NCBI GenBank assembly: GCA_937910665.1
Contig: CALEPR010000201.1
Coordinates: 1-5,704 of the forward strand
Length of the DNA stretch: 5,704 nt
From: an uncultured Selenomonadales bacterium
GTDB taxonomy: Bacteria > Bacillota > Negativicutes > Selenomonadales > Selenomonadaceae
Direction: 5' to 3'
A program made the translations under genes and the position numbers. The notes under the pieces are model-generated. The model had not been told where the DNA came from and ran no database searches. It was given only the letters and a program-made list of their open reading frames with translations. Of the stretch, positions 1-4,833 are shown in pieces (positions within the stretch are counted from its first letter, which is position 1; each line of letters begins with the position of its first letter).

Positions 1-280
1 GTAAAACAGGACACACTGAATTTTATGCAACAATTTTTTTCAATGACAAAAATTAAAATTCCGTTAGTCTAATTTTTTGCCATTTTTTAGATTAACAAAA
101 TTCTTGCGATGCAAAACTACCTTGACTGATATGTTGACTACACTTCGGAAATGTCGGAAAAAATTCAAATAACTTTATCGAATCAAGCCGTTATAACAAA
201 AGCCTTAAAATCTCGCCGAAATTAAAGAAATTTTTTTGGCGAATGAAGTTATAAAATTTTTACGACTAAAATAAAATTTG

Positions 281-316
281 GCTCTTCCAAAATTCTATCG
301 GAAGAGCTGTTTTTTT
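281..316 (+). terminator. Rho-independent terminator, possibly bidirectional
   Basis: A perfect 8-bp stem (GCTCTTCC at 281-288, GGAAGAGC at 300-307) encloses an 11-base loop and is followed on the plus strand by a T-rich tract with seven consecutive T at 310-316. This would end a plus-strand transcript entering from the left edge. Read on the minus strand, the same hairpin is followed by a weaker T-rich stretch (CAAATTTTATTTT), so it may also stop the bioB operon about 170 bases after the bioB stop codon. No nearer hairpin is obvious downstream of bioB. Confidence 0.75.
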
Positions 317-335
317 GTCTGCAAAATGTCTGCAA
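316..335 (+). repeat. Tandem direct repeat TGTCTGCAA x2
   Basis: TGTCTGCAA occurs at 316-324 and again at 327-335, an 11-base period, starting on the last T of the terminator tract. Short tandem repeats beside a terminator can be protein-binding sites, for example arm-type sites of a tyrosine recombinase, but no integrase gene is visible in the window. Only the repeat itself is supported. Confidence 0.5.
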
Positions 336-362
336 GCGCGATTAAAAACGCTAAATTTCAGT

Positions 363-442
363 AAAGTACAGTTTCGACCAAAGTTAAGTTTATTTCGCGG
401 CATTTCAAGACTAAAAACTATCGAAAAAGTACAGTTAAGTTT
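363..442 (+). repeat. Pair of compound direct repeats (AAAGTACAGTT / GTTAAGTTT)
   Basis: AAAGTACAGTT occurs at 363-373 and 426-436, exactly 63 bases apart. GTTAAGTTT occurs at 383-391 and 434-442. In the first copy the two words are separated by 9 bases; in the second they share the bases GTT. The pair lies between the bioB stop and the terminator, so on the minus strand it would be in the 3' untranslated part of the biotin operon. Role unknown. Confidence 0.45.
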
Positions 443-479
443 TCAGCAGTTTTTTTTTGCAAAAATTTTTATCTGAAAT

Positions 480-1448
480 TTATTTGTTCGACAAGCCGAG
501 CTGTTTTAAAATTTCCAAGTCATCTTTAATTGTAGTTCCCGAAGTTGTCAGCATATTTCCTGTAATCGAAGCCGACGCTCCATTTAAAAATGCGTTCGCT
601 CCTTTGTCGGAAAAAAGTTTTCTGCCCGCCGCCAGTCGAATATTCGCCGCAGGATTTATGAATCTAAAAATTGCAATTGTCCGCAAAATTTCTTTCGGCT
701 TGAGCGGCTGCAAATTTTCTAACGCTGTGCCTTTCACAGCCATTAACGCATTTATCGGTATTGACTCAATTTTCAAGTCGGCAAGTTCAAAAGCCATATC
801 AATTCTGTCAGCCCAAGTTTCGCCCATTCCAATTATTCCGCCGCTGCAGACATTTAAACCTGCCGCCTGTGCAAGTCGAATAGTTTTGATTCTGTCGTCG
901 AAGGTGTGCGAAGTACAAATTTCAGGAAAAAATCTGCGCGAAGTTTCAATATTGTGGTGATAACTTGTCACGCCGACTTCACGCAGTCTTTTAAATTGTT
1001 CGGCAGTCAAAATTCCGTGCGACGCACACAGATCAATTTTCAATTTTCCGCGAAGAAGTTTATAAGCCTCAATCGCCTTGTCAAAATCTTTTCCGGTCAA
1101 TGCTCTGCCGCTTGTCACTATAGAAAATCTGTTCACGCCGGCTTTTTCATTCAGCAAGGCGGCAGATAAAATTTCTTTCGCAGGAAGAAAATCATATTCC
1201 TCGATACCAGTTTTGTGACAGGCAGATTGAGCGCAGTATTTGCAATTTTCTCCGCAACGTCCGCTTTTGCCGTTAATGATTGTGCATAAATCAATGTGGT
1301 TGCCGCAAAAATTTTTTTGGATAATATGTGCGCCTTTCTGCAAATCTTCCAGCGGACTTTCCAGCAAAAAATTTATGTCGTCGGAAATTTTTAACCTGTC
1401 GCCTTGAATAATTTTTTCTGCAATTTTTAAAATATCAAATTTCTTCAT
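480..1448 (-). CDS. bioB: Biotin synthase (radical SAM), probably auxiliary-cluster type II
   Basis: BioB inserts sulfur into dethiobiotin to form biotin, the last step of biotin synthesis, in the cytoplasm. The 322-residue product has the radical-SAM motif CGENCKYC (Cys65, Cys69, Cys72), YHHNIETS, VCSGGIIGMGE (Cys201) and RLAAGR with the conserved Arg271, in family order and at normal length. Aligned by eye to E. coli BioB, the cluster cysteines C128 and C188 are kept (Cys141, Cys201), but C97 is replaced by Ser109 in NRFSIVTSG, and two extra cysteines (Cys48, Cys55 in FCGNHIDLC) precede the SAM motif. That pattern resembles the BioB group of anaerobes reported to use an auxiliary [4Fe-5S] cluster; this is inference. 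The start is ATG 1448, eight bases from GGAGG at 1457-1461. An in-frame ATG at 1463 overlaps that site and is unlikely. It is the last gene of the biotin operon. Identity is near certain; cluster type is not. Confidence 0.96.
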   Translation of the reverse strand: MKKFDILKIAEKIIQGDRLKISDDINFLLESPLEDLQKGAHIIQKNFCGNHIDLCTIINGKSGRCGENCKYCAQSACHKTGIEEYDFLPAKEILSAALLNEKAGVNRFSIVTSGRALTGKDFDKAIEAYKLLRGKLKIDLCASHGILTAEQFKRLREVGVTSYHHNIETSRRFFPEICTSHTFDDRIKTIRLAQAAGLNVCSGGIIGMGETWADRIDMAFELADLKIESIPINALMAVKGTALENLQPLKPKEILRTIAIFRFINPAANIRLAAGRKLFSDKGANAFLNGASASITGNMLTTSGTTIKDDLEILKQLGLSNK

Positions 1449-1456
1449 TAAAAATT

Positions 1457-1461
1457 CCTCC
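1457..1461 (-). promoter_or_regulatory. bioB ribosome binding site, decides start
   Basis: GGAGG on the minus strand lies 8 bases before ATG 1448. It overlaps the upstream in-frame ATG (1461-1463), so the downstream ATG is the real start. Confidence 0.85.
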
Positions 1462-1462
1462 A

Positions 1463-1553
1463 TTGTCAGAAGTCAGTTGTCAGCGGATTAGGAGTTAGGG
1501 GTTAGAAATTTTTCATTACGCATTAAGCATTAAGCATTAAGCATTAAGCATTA
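1463..1553. repeat. Mosaic of three heptamer repeat blocks filling the bioY-bioB spacer
   Basis: Read on the plus strand the spacer divides into 7-base units. Block A: TTGTCAG, AAGTCAG, TTGTCAG (1463-1483). One base (1484). Block B: GGATTAG, GAGTTAG, GGGTTAG (1485-1505). An 8-base A/T linker (1506-1513). Block C: CATTACG (1514-1520), then CATTAAG four times (1521-1548) and a partial CATTA (1549-1553). On the minus strand the units read CTTAATG, CTAACCC-like and CTGACAA-like, so almost all begin with CT. The last partial unit contains the bioY stop codon (1551-1553), and the array ends beside the bioB ribosome binding site. Such short heptamer tandem arrays are known from intergenic DNA of some bacteria, notably cyanobacteria; function is unknown. 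Confidence 0.85.
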
Positions 1554-2087
1554 TAAATTCCTCATTCCTAATTGCAACTTCACGCCCAGCCATGCCGCAG
1601 CCAACGCTTTCAAAACGTCGCCGAAGATGAAAGGCAAAACTGCCATTGTCACCGCTTGCCAAAAAGTTATCTGCATTACCAACATCATCGAAATTATCCC
1701 GCCGACATAAGTTATCGGAATTGCTGTCAAAATATTTGTCAGTGCGTAGCGTTTGAAATTTATTTTGTCGCCTTTAAAAAAACTCAAAACAGGATACGCG
1801 ACCAGCCATGCAAAATAAAATCCTCCCGCCGGACTCAAAAGCCTGCCGACTCCTCCCGTTCCCGCGAAGACAGGCAAACCCGCCGCACCAAGCAGAAGGT
1901 AAACTAAAATTACTGTGAAAGTTTGTCTCGGCGTTAAAATGTAAGCTGTCAGTCCCATCGTCAAAGTTAAAGCAGTCACCATTCCAGGCGTGAATGGAAG
2001 TGGAAAAACTATGTAGGAAGTGACACAACACAACGCGACGCACATCGAAATTTTTGCAAGTTCACTTGCGCGAAAATTTTTCTGCAA
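1551..2087 (-). CDS. bioY: Biotin transporter substrate-binding subunit BioY (ECF S-component)
   Basis: BioY is the membrane subunit that captures biotin for an energy-coupling-factor (ECF) transporter; the ATPase and T subunits are not in this window and may be shared ones encoded elsewhere. The 178-residue length is typical. The family core is visible at about residues 50-95: LTPRQTFTVILVYLLLGAAG followed by LPVFAGTGGVGRLLSPAGGF. About six hydrophobic segments can be read (roughly 16-33, 37-51, 57-75, 89-104, 117-137, 143-169). The start is a TTG at 2087, nine bases from AGGAGG at 2097-2102; the first ATG would be at residue 15 inside the first membrane segment and is unlikely. The upstream hotdog-like gene ends 16 bases away and bioB follows after a 102-base repeat-filled spacer, so the three look co-transcribed. 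Pairing with bioB is consistent with import of biotin, or possibly of dethiobiotin as BioB substrate; the latter is inference. Confidence 0.95.
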   Translation of the reverse strand: MQKNFRASELAKISMCVALCCVTSYIVFPLPFTPGMVTALTLTMGLTAYILTPRQTFTVILVYLLLGAAGLPVFAGTGGVGRLLSPAGGFYFAWLVAYPVLSFFKGDKINFKRYALTNILTAIPITYVGGIISMMLVMQITFWQAVTMAVLPFIFGDVLKALAAAWLGVKLQLGMRNL

Positions 2088-2096
2088 AAAAAAATT

Positions 2097-2102
2097 CCTC
2101 CT
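2097..2102 (-). promoter_or_regulatory. bioY ribosome binding site supporting a TTG start
   Basis: A perfect AGGAGG on the minus strand lies 9 bases before TTG 2087 and just beyond the TGA of the preceding gene (2104-2106). It makes the TTG the best start and suggests translational coupling to the upstream gene. Confidence 0.8.
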
Positions 2103-2103
2103 G

Positions 2104-2616
2104 TCATTTGACTGAGATTAAAACTTTCACTGAACCTGCGCTTTGAAGTTCAAAATTTTTTTCGTCCGCAACATAAAAAGTCAGCGGTTCGCCTGCCGTG
2201 ATAAAATGTTTAAATCTCAACTTTAGATTTTCGCAAGAGGAGAATTGTTCAATTTTCAAAAGCGTTTCCAAAACCAAAAGAGGTGGAACTATCGGCGGAT
2301 TCAGTCGATAAATTTTATTTTTGTCGCGGACTTCCTCCACAAAGTCAAAAACTTCGTCCGACGTGAAAATCATTTGCGTCTTTTTTTCTGCCTGTATTCG
2401 AACTCCGACTGCCGAGCGAATTTTTTTTCGCGGCGCAACAAGTTTGACTAAAATTTTTTCATCAGCCGACGCTGACGAAATCAATTTAAATTCGCGATTT
2501 TCTTCCAAAACTTTCAAGCCGCTTTTAAACTTTCCGCGAAAAAATTTTATCTCGGCAATCACGTTGTCGGAAAAATTTTCCAGCGTCGCAAAACTTTTTG
2601 CAAGTTCTTTAATCAT
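2104..2616 (-). CDS. Hypothetical MaoC/hotdog-like protein, first gene of the biotin operon
   Basis: I do not recognise this 170-residue protein with certainty. The C-terminal half resembles the MaoC-type hotdog fold of (R)-specific enoyl-acyl hydratases: residues 90-103 (FDFVEEVRDKNKIY) sit where the family has an FA..SGD-x-N-P-I-H motif, followed by PPIVPPLLVLETLLK (107-121) like the family's 'PIAHGM' helix, and LRFKHFITAGEPLTF (133-147) like the 'RF..PV..GD.L' strand. Asp98 and Asn100 are kept but the catalytic His position is Tyr103 and Pro is Lys101. It could be a non-catalytic or altered hydratase, or the likeness may be only structural. No signal peptide or membrane segment is seen. 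The ATG at 2616 has GAGGAG seven bases upstream. It stands directly behind its own promoter and 16 bases ahead of bioY, so a role in biotin or pimeloyl-type acyl metabolism is a reasonable inference only. Confidence 0.8.
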   Translation of the reverse strand: MIKELAKSFATLENFSDNVIAEIKFFRGKFKSGLKVLEENREFKLISSASADEKILVKLVAPRKKIRSAVGVRIQAEKKTQMIFTSDEVFDFVEEVRDKNKIYRLNPPIVPPLLVLETLLKIEQFSSCENLKLRFKHFITAGEPLTFYVADEKNFELQSAGSVKVLISVK

Positions 2617-2623
2617 TTAAATG

Positions 2624-2629
2624 CTCCTC
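2624..2629 (-). promoter_or_regulatory. Ribosome binding site of the hotdog-like gene
   Basis: GAGGAG on the minus strand, seven bases before ATG 2616. With the -10 box at 2641-2646 the predicted leader is very short (about 20 bases), leaving no room for a riboswitch. Confidence 0.8.
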
Positions 2630-2640
2630 AAGCGAAGTCG

Positions 2641-2669
2641 ATTATACAAAACATTTTTGTCAACGTCAA
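2641..2669 (-). promoter_or_regulatory. Sigma-A-type promoter of the biotin operon
   Basis: On the minus strand TTGACG (2664-2669) is followed after exactly 17 bases by a perfect TATAAT (2641-2646). The -35 box overlaps the TGA stop of the metallophosphoesterase gene (2666-2668). Between and across the boxes lies an imperfect inverted repeat, TTGACAAAA-TG-TTTTGTATAA, which could be an operator. Biotin operons are often repressed by BirA, but I do not see a full match to the known BirA palindrome; only one half-like word (GTTGACAA) is present. Confidence 0.8.
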
Positions 2670-3595
2670 ACTTTTTTCAAAGTAAACTTGTCAAAAATTT
2701 CTCCGCCGACAGACAGACAAGTCAAAGTCAAAAAATTTTTTCCAATGTCAACTTCAAGAAAACTTTCCGGCTCAAAAATTTTGTCGGCGTTTGGAAAAGT
2801 TACTTCATCGACTTCGGAAATATTTTCAAGATATTTTTGGTCTCCGGCTCTGCCGCACATAACATAACAAGTTCCGGTGTCAGATTTTTTGAAGTCAAAA
2901 ATTTTTCCGCGATTCCTGTAAGTGTGCAAGTGTCCTGTCAAAACTAAATCAATTTTCAGTTCGTCAAACAGCGGCATAAAAATTTCAGCAATGTCATTAA
3001 ATTTATTTTCGGCGTAGTCAAAAATATCTTTGTGCATTAAAACAATTTTCCAAGTCCGATTTGATTTTGAAACTTCGCGGCGAAAAAAATTTTCCTGAAC
3101 CTGCTGAAGGTCGGGCAGAAAATTATTTAATTCTTCAAACTGATTATTCAAAACAAAAAAACTCGCCGCGCCGAAGTCGAAGGAATAAAAGTAGCCATCA
3201 AAATTTTTTTCGGAAGGCGGAAAATTAAATCTTTTCAAAAAAACTGTCGGCAAACAAAATTTCCAATCCAAGCTATAACATTCGTGATTTCCCATGACAG
3301 GCAAAAAAATTCTGTCGCGCAGTAAATTTTCAGCGGCGGCAAACCATTCGCGCCATTGATAATCAGCTTGACCATTGTCCACCAAATCGCCAATAACAGT
3401 TACAAGTTCAGCGTCAGGAAATTTTTCAATCGCCGCATCCGCAACTTTTTTCCAAACATTATAGTCAACGCACTGCGAATCAGCGAAGACCAGCATTTTA
3501 AAACTATCTTGCAAAGTTTCAGCCTTAGCAGGTGCAGGAAAAAAATTTCCCAGTCCCAAGCCAAGCAAAATTTTTATAAAAAATCTTCGCGTCAA
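2666..3595 (-). CDS. Tat-exported metallophosphoesterase (calcineurin-like)
   Basis: A metal-dependent phosphoesterase of the calcineurin-like superfamily; substrate unknown. Motifs in order: FADSQ (Asp39, Gln41), GDLVDNG (Asp70, Asp73), MGNHE (Asn103, His104), LMHKD (His188) and GHLHTY (His222, His224). The first motif is D-x-Q where the textbook motif is D-x-H, a variant I believe occurs in some branches of the superfamily. The N-terminus reads MTRRFFIK, a twin-arginine motif, then a hydrophobic stretch and PAPAKA with a likely cleavage after about residue 25, so the folded enzyme is probably exported. Start: TTG 3595 has GGTGG five bases upstream; a GTG at 3604 in the same frame would add three residues but has a poorer site. 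Its start falls only about 12 bases after the antitoxin-like gene, so it is probably translated from the same mRNA. The C-terminal end overlaps the biotin operon promoter. Confidence 0.9.
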   Translation of the reverse strand: MTRRFFIKILLGLGLGNFFPAPAKAETLQDSFKMLVFADSQCVDYNVWKKVADAAIEKFPDAELVTVIGDLVDNGQADYQWREWFAAAENLLRDRIFLPVMGNHECYSLDWKFCLPTVFLKRFNFPPSEKNFDGYFYSFDFGAASFFVLNNQFEELNNFLPDLQQVQENFFRREVSKSNRTWKIVLMHKDIFDYAENKFNDIAEIFMPLFDELKIDLVLTGHLHTYRNRGKIFDFKKSDTGTCYVMCGRAGDQKYLENISEVDEVTFPNADKIFEPESFLEVDIGKNFLTLTCLSVGGEIFDKFTLKKV

Positions 3596-3607
3596 TTTTT
3601 CCACCTT

Positions 3608-3793
3608 TCAACCTGCATTTTTTAACTTTTGTTTACGCAGTCTGCGCTGCCTTACTCTTTCCCATTCTTCAGGCGTAGTTTCAGGAATATCGCTTAAATC
3701 AATTTCATCATAAGACATTTTTTCAAGAGTCGCCAAACATTCCAATTCTTCTGCAGTAAATGGAAATTCTTTAGAAATTTCTAAACCGGTCAT
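3608..3793 (-). CDS. Short BrnA-like antitoxin candidate lacking a ribbon-helix-helix domain
   Basis: A 61-residue acidic-then-basic protein. Residues 31-45 (SYDEIDLSDIPETTP) match the 'DEDIDxSDIPExT' stretch that opens many BrnA antitoxins, and its position directly after a BrnT toxin gene fits. It then ends in a basic tail (RQRRLRKQK) where normal BrnA continues into a ribbon-helix-helix DNA-binding domain; that domain is absent and no remnant follows, since the next gene begins at once. It may neutralise the toxin without binding DNA. The start is ATG 3793, nine bases from a perfect AGGAGG (3803-3808). A longer in-frame reading from 3949 lies entirely inside brnT and is not credible. It overlaps the toxin gene by 23 bases, typical of coupled toxin-antitoxin pairs. 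Confidence 0.8.
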   Translation of the reverse strand: MTGLEISKEFPFTAEELECLATLEKMSYDEIDLSDIPETTPEEWERVRQRRLRKQKLKNAG

Positions 3794-4085
3794 AATATTC
3801 TTCCTCCTCTCGCCTGGTAGCACGACGCGCAGAAATAATTCTGTAATTTTCTCCGTGTTCAGTATAAACCACTGCCAAAATTTTTCCAACTCTGCCAATG
3901 ACTTTGTACCTGTCCTCAAAATCACTGTGCAGTGCATCAAATTCATCAATTTTATAATCGTCTAAAAAAACTTTTGCCGCAATCGAAAACATAACATTAT
4001 GCTTTTGCTTGTTAATTTCAGCTTTTTCGCTGTCCCATTCAAATTTATATTCGCCAAGACTGTAATAAATATCCAAGCCAATCAC
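3771..4085 (-). CDS. brnT: BrnT-family ribonuclease toxin
   Basis: BrnT toxins are small RelE-fold ribonucleases that arrest translation until bound by BrnA. The product (104 residues from GTG 4085) carries the family signature almost throughout: FEWDSEKAEINKQKHNV (15-31), a VFLDD region (39-43), DRYKVIG (58-64), LAVVYTE (70-76) and RIISARRATRREEEEY (82-97), including the expected Arg/Glu-rich C-terminus. Nothing looks broken, so an active toxin is plausible. Start is uncertain: GTG 4085 has no clear ribosome binding site, and TTG 4076 (three codons in), preceded by GGTGA, is a good alternative. Poor initiation of the toxin next to a strong site for the partner would favour excess antitoxin. 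It follows the acetyltransferase gene by about 50 bases and overlaps the antitoxin-like gene by 23. Confidence 0.93.
   Translation of the reverse strand: MIGLDIYYSLGEYKFEWDSEKAEINKQKHNVMFSIAAKVFLDDYKIDEFDALHSDFEDRYKVIGRVGKILAVVYTEHGENYRIISARRATRREEEEYYDRFRNF
3803..3808 (-). promoter_or_regulatory. Ribosome binding site of the antitoxin-like gene, inside brnT
   Basis: AGGAGG on the minus strand within the last codons of the BrnT gene, nine bases before ATG 3793. It fixes the antitoxin start and indicates strong independent initiation, much better than the toxin's own start. Confidence 0.85.
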
Positions 4086-4136
4086 CGAATTTTATTTCAA
4101 TGCGCAAACAACTTTTCCTGCAAAAAAAAATCTCAC

Positions 4137-4763
4137 TTATAATTCGTCCAAAAATTTTTGAAGTCTGTTTGCAAATTTTCCGACGTGCAAGCCGTCCACA
4201 AATGAATGATGTACTTGCACTGACAGCGGCATCAATAATTTCCCTCCGACTTCGCGAAATTTTCCCCAGTCGAAAAGCGGAGTTGCATTATCTTTTTTGC
4301 CGGAAATTGTGTGCGAAATGTGCGTGTAAGTCAAAAAAGGCAGCGGTGAACATTGAAAAATATCATTGCCGAGCGGCGCAGTAAAATATTCTTGTTGCGC
4401 ATCAGAAATTTTTTTCGCAAGTTCAACATATTCTTGAAGATTTTCTACAAAAGGCACATTCACAACTTTAAAAAGTTCTGTTTCAGTGTCCAGCAGAGTA
4501 AAAGCTGTATCAATTTTATCGAACAAAACAATTTCGCCGTCCAAGAATCTGTAGCGAAAATTTTCAACTTCATTGCCGCACTTACAAACTGCATAAACCA
4601 TCGACAGCGTAAATGACAAATTTTGCGCACGAATTTTTTTATAAAAATTTGTCACATCAACTTCAAAAGTTACGCAAAAATTCGGCTCGATATACTTTCT
4701 GAAAATCGCGCAATGAATTTTTCGCGCCCAATTTTTTTCATCAATAATTTTGTAACTGTTCAT
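4137..4763 (-). CDS. CatA-like (chloramphenicol acetyltransferase family) acetyltransferase
   Basis: A trimer-forming acetyl-CoA-dependent O-acetyltransferase family of about 210-220 residues; this one has 208. The diagnostic active site HHSFVDG lies near the C-terminus, with catalytic His186 and structural Asp190, followed by LHVGKF as in CAT proteins. The central CSPLPFLTYT segment corresponds to the region around the conserved Ser of classical CATs, and the N-terminal YKIIDEKNWARKIH resembles the family opening (IDxxxWxRKxH). Whether it acetylates chloramphenicol cannot be judged from sequence: many genomic CatA-like enzymes are not proven resistance factors. The start is ATG 4763 with GGAG six bases upstream; an in-frame TTG at 4775 overlaps that site and is unlikely. 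A -10 box lies at 4788-4793. It is the first gene of a likely operon with the toxin pair and the phosphoesterase. Confidence 0.92.
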   Translation of the reverse strand: MNSYKIIDEKNWARKIHCAIFRKYIEPNFCVTFEVDVTNFYKKIRAQNLSFTLSMVYAVCKCGNEVENFRYRFLDGEIVLFDKIDTAFTLLDTETELFKVVNVPFVENLQEYVELAKKISDAQQEYFTAPLGNDIFQCSPLPFLTYTHISHTISGKKDNATPLFDWGKFREVGGKLLMPLSVQVHHSFVDGLHVGKFANRLQKFLDEL

Positions 4764-4787
4764 AATAATCTCCAAAAATTTTTCTGT

Positions 4788-4793
4788 ATTATA
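4788..4793 (-). promoter_or_regulatory. Candidate -10 box upstream of the acetyltransferase
   Basis: A perfect TATAAT on the minus strand, 24 bases before ATG 4763. No good -35 box is found at 16-18 bases (best TTACTC), and that position falls inside the terminator hairpin of the preceding gene. The promoter is therefore plausible but weak, or needs an activator. Confidence 0.5.
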
Positions 4794-4795
4794 GT

Positions 4796-4814
4796 AAAAA
4801 ACTCCGTGTGGAGT
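4796..4814 (-). terminator. Small hairpin terminator after the MBL-fold hydrolase
   Basis: On the minus strand ACTCC-ACAC-GGAGT (4814-4801) forms a 5-bp stem with a 4-base loop, followed by a run of T (4800-4796), 20 bases after the hydrolase stop. The stem is short, so termination may be partial. The hairpin abuts the -10 box of the next gene. Confidence 0.6.
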
Positions 4815-4833
4815 AAAAAATTTTTTTGTTTCG

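Larger units (their letters stand above)
1..479. other. Gene-free stretch downstream of bioB
   Basis: I find no convincing gene here. The plus strand has short open stretches from the left edge (frame 3 stops at 54-56, frame 1 at 70-72) that could be the end of a gene outside the window, but neither is recognisable. A 24-codon plus-strand ORF begins at ATG 151, has no ribosome binding site and is probably chance. The stretch does hold a clear hairpin terminator (281-316), a tandem 9-base repeat (316-335) and a pair of longer direct repeats (363-442), listed separately. No tRNA- or tmRNA-like fold was noticed. Confidence 0.6.

Noticed and set aside
1..72. C-terminus of a plus-strand gene or an IS end at the left edge
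   Set aside because: Short open frames run to stops at 54-56 and 70-72 but match nothing I know, and no terminal inverted repeat can be paired within the window.
1..479. tRNA, tmRNA or riboswitch in the left gene-free stretch
   Set aside because: No T-loop motif (GTTCRA) with a paired acceptor stem, and no recognisable riboswitch core, was found.
457..960. Long plus-strand ORF (167 codons)
   Set aside because: It lies antisense inside bioB, has no ribosome binding site and its low-complexity F/S/K/I product looks like a shadow of bioB codons.
1461..1463. Upstream ATG as the bioB start
   Set aside because: It overlaps the GGAGG that serves the ATG at 1448. The TTG at 4775 for the acetyltransferase was rejected for the same reason.
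1463..1553. CRISPR array or coding repeat
   Set aside because: Units are only 7 bases with no spacers, and the array is intergenic.
2641..2680. Classical BirA operator
   Set aside because: Only one half-like word (GTTGACAA) is present; no matching second half lies at the expected distance.
2321..2947. Plus-strand ORFs at 2321-2620 and 2621-2947
   Set aside because: Both are antisense to the hotdog-like gene and the phosphoesterase, with no initiation signals or recognisable motifs.
3794..3949. Longer N-terminus for the antitoxin-like gene
   Set aside because: This extension lies wholly within brnT in another frame; a perfect AGGAGG directly precedes ATG 3793.
4137..4763. Chloramphenicol resistance gene
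   Set aside because: Family membership is clear, but substrate cannot be told from sequence, so I name it only as CatA-like.
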